The position numbers and the translations under genes are program-made. 64,000 nucleotides of DNA from Diplonema papillatum (Eukaryota > Euglenozoa > Diplonemea > Diplonemida > Diplonemidae): contig JAPJBO010000120.1 of assembly GCA_030068145.1 (NCBI GenBank), positions 248,001 to 312,000 on the forward strand, read 5' to 3'. The notes beneath the pieces were generated by a model. That model saw only the letters and a list, made by a program, of their open reading frames with translations, was not told the DNA's origin and searched no databases. Shown here piece by piece: positions 31,059-40,554 of this stretch. Numbering within the stretch: position 1 is the first letter of the stretch; every line of letters begins with the position of its first letter.

Positions 31059-32735
31059 GTAATATACCAGGATATGCGCGAAAAACTAAAATTTACAAAC
31101 ATATGCGCGGTGCATATATTTGTAAATTTTAGTTTTTTCGCGCATATATTTGTAAAAAAAAACAGTTTTTTCGCGCATATATTTGTAAAAAAAACAGTTT
31201 TTTCGCGCATATATTTGTAAAAAACAGTTTTTTCGCGCACTACAAATACGTTTTCTTTGCAACAAAAGCAGAGCGCCTCTTATCACTGGAGGCTGGCATA
31301 CCCAGACCCGCAAACCCGCATACCCTAAACCCGCAAACCTTCGCATACCCTAACCCGCAAACCCCGCAAACCCGCATACCCGAACCCGCCAACCCTAATA
31401 CCCGCATACCGAGACCCGCAAACCCGCATACCCTAACCCGCAAACCCCGCAAACCCGCATACCCTAACCCGCAAACCCCGCAAACCCGCATACCCTAACC
31501 CGCAAACCCCGCAAACCCGCATACCCGAACCCGCCAACCCTAATACCCGCATACCGAGACCCGCAAACCCGCGTACCCTAACCCGCCAACCCGCGTACCC
31601 TAACCCGCAAACCCCGCAAACCCGCGTACTCTAACCCGCAAACCCGCCAACCCGCGCACCCTAACCCGCAAACCCCGCAAACCCGCATACCCTAACCCGC
31701 AAACCCCGCAAACCCGCAAACCCGCCGTGCCGGAACTGTTTTGCAAATACACACAGCAGATCAAAGAAAGGGGGGCAAGGTGGAAAATGCAGATCAAACG
31801 GGAGTAGAATGTGCACACGCTTATCCGACTCTTGACTTACTATGCCGTGTTCCGAAAGCTGTCGAGGGGCCCCTTCATAGGTTCTCGCATGATTCGTTCG
31901 CCTTTGTAACACTATCCGTTTGTAGTACGCTTCGCAATTGTGTTCTTGCACTCTAGCCGAATGGCGGGTGGCGGATTTCCGCGCTCGTACCTTGTGTCTT
32001 TTCGAAACACTGCCACGGGGCTGGTGGCCCCCAAAATGGAAAGAAAAAATTGCTCAACTTCATCAAAAATTACCGCAGTTTTTGTTCCAAAATTTTAAAA
32101 TTCAAAAACCCCAATTTTTTTCCGGAATTTCTTTTTTGGCCGTTTCCAAAAAGACACAAGGTTTTGACCCTGCATGGTACATCCGTTGTGGAACCTCTCG
32201 TTGTTTTTGGCATCATACACCCGAAATAGTCACTTTGTGGGCCCTATAATAGGCTACGAACTTCATGGTATTTTTACAAATGTGTGAGTGTATGTCATTT
32301 TGTATAGTACGTTGAAGTACATTCATTGTGGACCCCATATTCTCGCGATGCTGTGTTTGGCGTCAAAAACCCGTCTGAATTCACTTTTGATGGCTTTAAT
32401 GAGGCTAAACACTCGAAATAGGCACTTTGGGGGGAATTTTTTTTGAAAGGGTCTCCCAACAAGAATTGTGGCATATGCGCGAAAAAACTGTTTTTTACAA
32501 ATATATGCGCGAAAAAACTGTTTTTTACAAATATATGCGCGAAAAACTGTTTTTTTTACAAATATATGCGCGAAAAAACTAAAACTGACAAACATATGCA
32601 CCGCGCATATATTTGTCAATTTTAGTTTTTTCGCGCATATATTTGTAAAAAAAACAGTTTTTCGCGCATACGTTTCGTATGCGCGCAGTTTTTTCGGCAG
32701 TTTATCGCGCATATATTTGTAAGTTTCCCAAAAAT
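31059..32735. mobile_element. Element D1 with tatgcgcgaaaa palindromic arrays
   Basis: It begins ggtaatataccaggatatgc and ends atatttgtaagtttccca. Both ends hold several units of atatgcgcgaaaaactg / cagttttttcgcgcatat in opposite orientation, with a palindrome around gcgcggtgcatat. The interior has a telomere-like array (31305-31730), about 250 bp shared with the inverted duplications (31740-31985), and sequence containing acaaggttttgaccctgcat, also seen at 8797-8820. No protein is recognised. Confidence 0.75.
31305..31730. repeat. Telomere-like ccctaacccgcaaac array
   Basis: Units of about 15-31 bp built from ccctaaccc, gcaaaccccg and gcaaacccgcata repeat about 20 times. The ccctaa core recalls the (TTAGGG)n telomere repeat, but the array is degenerate and internal. 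Confidence 0.8.
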
Positions 32736-32786
32736 TTTGACCCAAAATTTTTGGTCAAAAATTTTTTTTTCCCAAAATTTTTTTTG

Positions 32787-34335
32787 GGTAATATACCAGG
32801 ATATGCGCGAAAAACTAAAATTTACAAATATATGCGCGGTGCATATATTTGTAAATTTTAGTTTTTTCGCGCATATATTTGTAAAAAAAAACAGTTTTTT
32901 CGCGCATATATTTGTAAAAAAAACAGTTTTTTCGCGCATATATTTGTAAAAAACAGTTTTTTCGCGCATATATTTGTAAAAAAAAAAAAAAAAGCGTTTT
33001 TTCGCGCACTACAAATACGTTTTCCTTCGCAACAAAAGCAGAGCGCCTCTTATCACTGGAGGCTGGCATACCCAGACCCGCAAACCCGCATACCCTAACC
33101 CGCAAACTTCGCATACCCTAACCCGCAAACCCCGCAAACCCGCATACCCGAACCCGCCAACCCTAATACCCGCATACCGAGACCCGCAAACCCGCATACC
33201 CAACCCGCTAAACCCGCAAACCCCGCAAACCCGCGTACCCTAACCCGCAAACCCGCAACCCGCGCACCCTAACCCGCAAACCCCGCAAACCCGCATACCC
33301 TAACCCGCAAACCCGCAAACCCGCCGTGCCGGAACTGTTTTGCAAATACACACAGCAGATCAAAGAAAGGGGGGCAAGGTGGAAAATGCAGATCAAACGG
33401 GAGTAGAATGTGCACACGCTTATCCGACTCTTGACTTACTATGCCGTGTTCTGAAAGCTGTCGAGGGGCCCCTCCATAGGTTCTCGCATGATTCGTTCGC
33501 CTTTGTAACACTATCCGTTTGTAGTACGCTTCGCAATTGTGTTCTTGCACTCTAGCCGAATGGCGGGTGGCGGATTTCCGCGCTCGTACCTTGTGTCTTT
33601 TTGAAACACTGCCACGGGGCTGGTGGCCCCCAAAAATGGAAAAAAAAAATTGCTCAACTTCATCAAAAATTACCGCAGTTTTTGTTCCAAAATTTTAAAA
33701 TTCAAAAAACCCAATTTTTTTCCGGAATTTCTTTTTTGGCCATTTCCAAAAAGACACAAGGTTTTGACCCTGCATGGTACATCCGTTGTGGAACCTCTCG
33801 TTGTTTTTGGCATCATACACCCGAAATAGTCACTTTGTGGGCCCTATAATAGGCTACGAACTTCATGGTATTTTTACAAATGTGTGAGTGTATGTCATTT
33901 TGTATAGTACGTTGAAGTACATTCATTGTGGACCCCATATTCTCGCGATGCTGTGTTTGGCGTCAAAAACCCGTCTGAATTCACTTTTGATGGCTTTAAT
34001 GAGGCTAAACACTCGAAATAGGCACTTTGGGGGGAATTTTTTTGAAAGGGTCTCCCAACAAGAATTGTGGCATATGCGCGAAAAAACTGTTTTTTACAAA
34101 TATATGCGCGAAAAAACTGTTTTTTACAAATATATGCGCGAAAAACTGTTTTTTTTACAAATATATGCGCGAAAAAACTAAAACTGACAAACATATGCAC
34201 CGCGCATATATTTGTCAATTTTAGTTTTTTCGCGCATATATTTGTAAAAAAAACAGTTTTTCGCGCATACGTTTCGTATGCGCACAGTTTTTTCGGCAGT
34301 TTATCGCGCATATATTTGTAAGTTTCCCAAATTTT
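32787..34335. mobile_element. Element D2, tandem copy of D1
   Basis: Near-identical to 31059-32735 in the same order and orientation, with a shorter telomere-like array (33066-33325). The two copies are separated by about 50 bp of tttttggtcaaaa-type repeat. Confidence 0.85.
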
Positions 34336-34619
34336 TTGGTCAAAATTTTTGGTCGAAATTTTTTGGTCAAATTTTTTGGTCAAATTTTTTGGTCGAAATT
34401 TTTTGGTCGAAATTTTTTGGTCGAATTTTAGTCAAAAGTTCACGATCCACACAGAAGTAGCTCGAAAGCCAATAAAAGCAACTCACCAAATCAGGTGAAA
34501 AGCCGCTAGTGCGCACAAACAAAAGAAGTTAATCGAGCGAATCGCGCATTTTTTGGGCAGCGAAGAACGGTGCCCTCCTTTCCTCGCCCCAAATGCCTGC
34601 CCCCATTCTTGTTTGACTA
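34336..34619. other. ggtcgaaattttt array then unassigned sequence
   Basis: The array covers 34336-34435. The next ~180 bp has no feature I can support. Confidence 0.5.
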
Positions 34620-36493
34620 GGTGTGTAGGTTAAATCGCACAAACAACAAGTGAAGTTAACCGTGCCTCCATCCATCAAGAGCTGCGCCTCAACCATTCTT
34701 CGAACCTTTCACTTGGAACGTGTAGTGCAAGGTGAACATCACGAACCCGAACCTGAAACGTTGCGCGCCCCCCTAGCAAACTAAAACTGGCTGCATGTAC
34801 GGATCAGTCAGTTACCTGGCTCAGTACACAACTTTAGAACGAAGGCGCAACCATTGAGAAGCAATTCTCCATCGTCAACTTATGTGCTGAGGTACCTGGC
34901 TTTAGAAAACCCGCCAGATGACATCAAACCTACTCCAGAGCAAACAGAAACTGAACAGAGCAAACTGAAAATTAGTTTGTACTTTCTTCTAGCTTTCATT
35001 CGATACGTTTTGCAATAGTCCCGCAAATACACACAGCAGATCAAAGAAAGGGGGGCAAGGTGGAAAATGCAGATCAAACGGGAGTAGAATGTGCACACGC
35101 TTATCCGACTCTTGACTTACTATGCCGTGTTCTGAAAGCTGTCGAGGGGCCCCTCCATAGGTTCTCGCATGATTCGTTCGCCTTTGTAACACTATCCGTT
35201 TGTAGTACGCTTCGCAATTGTGTTCTTGCACTCTAGCCGAATGGCGGGTGGCGGATTTCCGCGCTCGGGCGCAAGACACAATTATGCTGCTTTTGCAGTG
35301 CAAGCCGAACCCGGTTCGCGACTTCGGTTGCGGTAAAGTGTTACAAGGTCTTCGGCTTTCAGATCCGGATACGCGTATGCAACAGATAGTTAGAGGTCAC
35401 TTGAAGGATACCCGTGTGCAGCATTCGAAAGAGTTTGCGTATCTGGAGTCTTTTTTTTGGGGGGGGAAACCCTTTTGACCCGATATTTTAGTGTTATTTT
35501 TTGAGAAGATTTTCGAAACATCCCGAAGATATTCGTCGTCGTCGAATCCTGATATTCGTCCAGCATAGTTGTCGTCCAGGTTACTGACCGTGAGAAGGGG
35601 TTCCAAGTACATGCTGTCAATTCTGTCTGAGTGCGCGACGCAGTTTACTGATAGCCACCGCGTGCCTTCTGTGCCAGGGGTCGGATACGTTTACTTGCTG
35701 ACCGGTGCTAACGTTGTAGAAGGCCCACCTATCAGCCTGAGTTCAGCTCCACAAGGTTCGTTTCGTTAAGGCAACTCATGATCACTTCGGTGTGAGGGAT
35801 TAGTCCTGTTAGAAACTACTTGTGGGCGCCTGCTCCGTTGCGTGGTCTTCTCTCCGTACAGCGTTCCACGTCTGGAAGGTCCTTGCGTTCAGTTCGCGCT
35901 TCCTGTGGGCACAAAGACAGTTGATGACTTCAGGAAGGAATCAGCCATTCTTGCGTGATGTAATGTGGAGCTGCAGATTCCGTCTGTTGCCACCTTGCCT
36001 TGGGTTGTTAGCCCACCGTCCTCCCCGGTTCTGGGTTCGGTTCCGAGTTCGGTCTATCGGGTTCGGTTCCGAGTCCGGTTTCCTATCGGGCATTGGTTCG
36101 GTTCTGGGTTCGGTCTATCAGGCACTGGTTCGGTTTCGTGGGTCGGCTTCCCGGTTCGGTTTCGGTTCAGTTTCGGGTTCGGTTTTGGGTTCGGTTTCCA
36201 AGTTCGGTTTCGGTTTTGGGTTCGGTTTCCAAAACTAATTCTGGATGGTTCGGTTTCGGGTTCGGTTTCGGGTTCGGTTTTGGGTTCGGTTTCCAAATCT
36301 AATTCTGGAAGGTTCGGTTTCGGGTTCGGTTTTGGGTTCGGTTTTGGGTTCGGTTTCCGAATCTAATTCTGGAAGGTTCGGTTTTGGGGTTCGGTTTTGG
36401 GGTCGGTTTCAAAACCGAACCCGAAACCGACCCCAAAACCGAACCCTTCCAGAAATAAAACACCCCGACCCGGGGGGGGGGGGGGGGGGGGGG
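34620..36493. repeat. Inverted duplication, copy 2
   Basis: Mirror copy of 17783-19710, nearly base for base through 34620-36000, ending in a ggttcggttttgggttcggt array (36030-36420). After the array comes ccagaaataaaacaccccga and then about 20 G (36474-36493). The array differs in unit number from copy 1, as expected of slippage. The conserved short frame is at 35569-35769 on the plus strand. Confidence 0.9.
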
Positions 36494-36504
36494 TCCTTTC
36501 AGTA

Positions 36505-39110
36505 CACGGTGCAGTAGTAAAGGCTTTCACTAGTAAATTTACTAGTGGTTCTTCAAGTGAAAATGGTTTACAAGTGCCACTAGTAAATTTTACAAGTGCA
36601 CTAGTAAAATTTACTAGTGCACTAGTAAAATTTACAAGTGATTTCAGGTGTTTTGGCAGGTGTTTTGGGGTGAAACAAGAAGAACCTGGGGCAAGTGAAG
36701 CACACATTCAGAAGAACCGGCTTCTTTTTCACCTAACTCGTCAAAATGGGGCTGGGAGAGCAGAGCAAAGTGTCAACCCAGTGCTTGAGAGCCCCGCGCG
36801 TAGGCAGACCGCGTCAATCCAGGTTTCCCCCACTCCAAGGCAAACGTGAACATTCGAACACGACCCCCCTCTGGCTCGATGCGGTGGGAACACGGGACAA
36901 TAACATCGGAAGAGACGGAGCGCGAGGGAGGAGGCGTCCTTGTCCTCTCAGAGCAGAGTCGTGCACAGGTACGTCCTGGTACCAGAACTAGAGTTGCACG
37001 GAAGACGCTCTGGTACCTTGCGCGTTTGGCCCAGGAGGTTACGAATATCTCTGCCTGCGTGCGTCTTATGCCGGACAGGCTTGGCATCCATTTTTTGGAC
37101 TGAGTCGTGGGCAACGGTGCGGTCAACTCTGCAAGGCAAATACCGTAAACGGAAATAAGTTGGACCGGACAAAATGGTCCAACTCACCTATTTTGGGCTC
37201 TGGTGGTCCAACTTTTGTCCGGCCAACTTTTTTCGGGGGGTTCTGTGTACTTGGTGCAGTTTTGCGGCTGGCCAGCACTCGCTCCACTCCGTAGTCGCGC
37301 ATGGGTCCGCCGCCAGGAGTTCCCGAACACTGCGCGGCGCTGCGTAACCCGCTGAGTTCCCTCCAGCAACTTGCAACGAAGCACCCTGGCCATGGTCCAG
37401 CCATTGGTCGCCATGGTCCTGTGGTGGAATCACAAGATTTTCCTTGCGTGGAAGGATGTTTGATCGCGACCGGTTGCGGTTGGTCAGTGCCGAGGGTGGA
37501 CCAAGATGCGTCCACCGTCTGTCCCATTGCTTTGGTAGAGTGCAAACGCAAAAATGCAGAGTGCAAACGAGGTGGCTCGAGGTTGGCTGACAGTGAAGGA
37601 AAAAGTATGAGCCGCCAATAAACGACGATCTTAGTACGCTCAAGAAGAAACCCAACGCATCTCTCGCGCCTGACTACCCATTTGTCAAGGGACATTTTTT
37701 TACCTCATGCCCATCGACCCAACCCCGCCTAAGTGGATACGTGCCTGGGTGGAAATATGTTGGACCGGACAAAATGGTCCAACTGTTTTGGGCGTCCGCG
37801 GTCCAACATATTTCCGGTCCAACTTACTCCTGCTTATGGTATGAGAGATCCACGGGGGGTTTCGAGAACTTGAGGATTCTTGTCAACACGAGGGTGCTAG
37901 GGGAAGTTGTTTGGGCTGTTGCCGTGAGATTAGTACTTCTTGGGGTTTGGCGGTTGCTTGGTCGGGTCGGGGTGTTGGGAACGAACGCGGTGTGCCTACT
38001 GCTTCATTTTATTGTCGTTGATTCTTGGGGTGTTGCTGCCGCTGCCGTGCTTGCGTTCTCACCTTCTTCCTATGCTTGTAGGGCCCATGTTGCCCTTTCA
38101 GCGCACTTGTCTCCCGGGCAGCTGGCACGCGTAGAGCCACACTCCGGATTACCGCGTGGTTCCCTTCGCATAGGCGTCCAGGGCCTGCATTCGGGTGGGT
38201 GCCCGAACACCGGCCTTTGGTCCGCCTCCGGCTGAAACCATCTAAGGTGCGCTGTGTCGCCCGCTGTCAGAATGTGTTGAGAGGTGGCCTTTTCGTTGCA
38301 CCCTCCTAAACCACATATATCCGCTGTGCCGTTTTGTAGAATCGATTGCCTCACTAGCGCACTGCTCCGCTGGACCTCCGGAGTTGGTGCAGCGTCTTGC
38401 CGTTGATGCTGCTCTGTGGCGCGTTTAGTCGCTCTCGGAGTCTGCGGTTCCTCTGATGCTCGAGGGTCCCCCGTGCAAACCTGCCGATATTGTCAAGATC
38501 CCTGCTTGGGCAAAGCCTCCGTGCCGAAGCGTGTCGGGAAGTGGCAGGCATGCTCGGACCGACTGGAAGTATTCGCAACAGTCAGGTGGCCGCTTCTGCC
38601 CAGGGTTCGTCGCCATTGTAGACTGTGTTTCACTGCTGTGAATTTGGCACGACACCACTCACAGTGCGTCTCTCTTGCCTCCGTTTCTTCTCATTTTGTA
38701 GACGCTTTTCCTCGGCAGCTGTCAACTAGCTCAACAAAAGTCTCAGGGTAGAGGGGCTGGACAGTGCGTACAGTTCCAGTTGGGTGCGCACTGCTCCTCT
38801 CATCCTTTTTCAACGGCGCGGCTGTATATCCGGGGAGATGATTCCCATCAAGGCTCCCATCAACCCTGCCCAACTCAGTCCGAGGGGAAGTGCACCTCGA
38901 CCAAACCTCCCCAGTTTTCGATCTCGCAATTTTTCACGCAAAACCCATATAAATCACTGTTTTGGACTGAAAAACACCTGAATTCACTTGTAAAATTTAC
39001 AAGTGCACTAGTAAAATTTACTAGTGCACTTGTAAATTTTACTAGTAAAAGTTTTTACTAGTAAATTTACTAGTAAAAGGGTCATTTTACAAGTTTACTA
39101 CTGCACCGTG
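36505..39110. mobile_element. TIR DNA element E, TA target, actagtaaatt arrays
   Basis: Perfect TIRs cacggtgcagtagtaaa (36505-36521) and tttactactgcaccgtg (39094-39110) are flanked by TA. Subterminal arrays of actagtaaatttactagt and acaagtgcactagtaaaa lie at 36528-36640 and 38990-39080. The interior has no recognised transposase and contains a nested element (37152-37827). Its right end lies 37 bp from the splice donor of the orphan glutathione reductase exon, inside what would be its intron 1. Confidence 0.88.
37152..37827. mobile_element. Nested TIR element with gttggaccgg hairpins
   Basis: It begins with aagttggaccggacaaaatg and ends with ccggtccaactta. Each end forms its own hairpin (gttggaccggacaaaatgg ... 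gtccaac), with 37751-37815 a near-perfect palindrome. TA lies at both borders. No transposase frame is recognised. Confidence 0.7.
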
Positions 39111-39147
39111 TAGTCCCTAGATTTGCAAGGGAGAGTTTATTGCACAC

Positions 39148-39543
39148 CTGAACTGTGTGCTGGTCGAGAAGCTTTCCAAAGCCTTCTATTACTTCCACGC
39201 CACTACTGTCTAGAATCTTGCGGTACACTGCATTCAACCGATGCATCTCAGCCTTTTTCTTGTCCATCAGCTGCCGCCAATCGTGGGTCAGGTTGCTGCA
39301 TGTCCATCCATAACCTTCGCTATCCTTGAAGTCGTGCCCGTAATGTCCGCCGTACCACAGGAGCTTCTTCGGGACACATCCACGGAGCACGCATGTACCC
39401 CCGAGGCCGCCCTTTTCTGGTGTAAACGGCAGCTCGACAAGGCCGACCTTTGGTTTTGTAGCCTGTTGAGCCGCCCATCGACTTGCTCGGACACCACCAC
39501 TGCCGCCGCCTAGAACTAGGAGATCGAACATGAAGTCAGTCAT
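39148..39543 (-). pseudogene. Orphan glutathione reductase exon 1
   Basis: This 396-nt open segment from ATG (39541-39543) to a GTGTGC donor has exactly the length and phase of exon 1 of the complete gene at 43461. It encodes MTDFMFDLLVLGGGSGGVRA and GGTCVLRGCVPKKLLWYGG, so the FAD-binding loop and redox-active CVLRGC are intact. It differs at many residues from the full gene (for example TCSNLTHDWRQL for RPGKIEHEWKPL) yet has no internal stop. Exons 2-4 are not found anywhere to the left: DNA element E starts 37 bp beyond the donor and the repeat island follows. It is most simply a partial or disrupted tandem duplicate lying downstream of the complete gene on the same strand. Confidence 0.85.
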
Positions 39544-40554
39544 TTTTATGACCCAATCTATACCTCTCCTGTCACTGCACAAAGTCAGACTAGTTCGCGC
39601 ATGGACCAAAACAAAGTCTGCCAAACCAGGATAGCAGAGGCTGAGAACCTCATTCGTCCATTCGTAGTGAGCGAATAGAGGCACTTGGTAACCAAAAAAA
39701 AGAGAGCTTCGTAGTTCCGCCGTACTTCTCCCGTGCTTTTGACCGAATTTGTAATATTGTTACCAATGCCGCCCGAGCATTGAAAGACGTCCATGCCGAT
39801 GGATGCTTCGCCCTCCGCTTATGCTATCGAAAGAGAGATTGAACTGGCATTGCTGTTCTATCTTTTTCACCAAGCTGCGAATTTAGGAATGCACTTGCAA
39901 GAAATGTGGAGAAGAACCGTAAGCCTGCACGCGCGGCGATAGGCCGGGTAAGAAACGCGTATACATTGCTACACAAATTAGGATGTGTTGCTGAAAAGTT
40001 AAATGCCGACACGGCCGACTACTTCTTGCACCGCCGCGCCAAATGCAGGAGGAGGGAGGCAACGTTGAATCAAAGAATCGTGGAGTTGCGGCAAAAGCCA
40101 GCAGCCGCTTAATTATATATTATGCCATCTGAGGCTGTTGAGAAGGAAGATTCTCAAACAACAGGATGCAAGGGGGAGAGCTGCAATAGAAGGGAAAATC
40201 GTATCAAATCCGTCTGCACAGCGACCGTCTGCCGGGTAAAACAAGCCTTCCTTGGCCTCTTTTCGCGCAGAGGGTGCTAGACGACGAGAGTAAACAAGCC
40301 ACGGAGACCCGCAATCGAGTCCTCAGCGTTTTCAGGACGGCTTCCTGAAGGGGATATTCCGACATCTACTGACTTCGATGTCAATTCCGCGAGACCTCAT
40401 TTATAGCAACACGGGAAGCCTCAACATCAGTTCGGCTCGAGTGAAGGGCGCGCCATGAGTGTCCAGTGGCCCACGTGTATCTTGCATGGTGCAGATTAAT
40501 AAGCTGCAGATTAATAAGCACGCAGCACTTCCTCAACCTTCACACGTGTACCGC
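39544..40554. other. Intergenic between reductase copies
   Basis: Downstream of the full reductase stop and upstream of the orphan exon. A short plus-strand frame at 39906-40112 (starting MEKNRKPARAAIGRVRNA) is basic and helical but has no family assignment. Confidence 0.35.

Noticed and set aside
31240-33203. Frames rich in GYAGLRGLRV and FTNICAKK
   Set aside because: Translations of the telomere-like and tatgcgcgaaaa arrays; no composition typical of a protein.
38070-38578. Possible zinc-knuckle or transposase fragments inside element E
   Set aside because: A CGLGGC...HIL-like pattern is too short and irregular to assign to any family.
13612-39543. Splicing of orphan reductase exon 1 to the M16 exon at 14210
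   Set aside because: Phases agree (both 0) but the 25-kb gap and unrelated folds make a chimeric gene implausible without RNA evidence.
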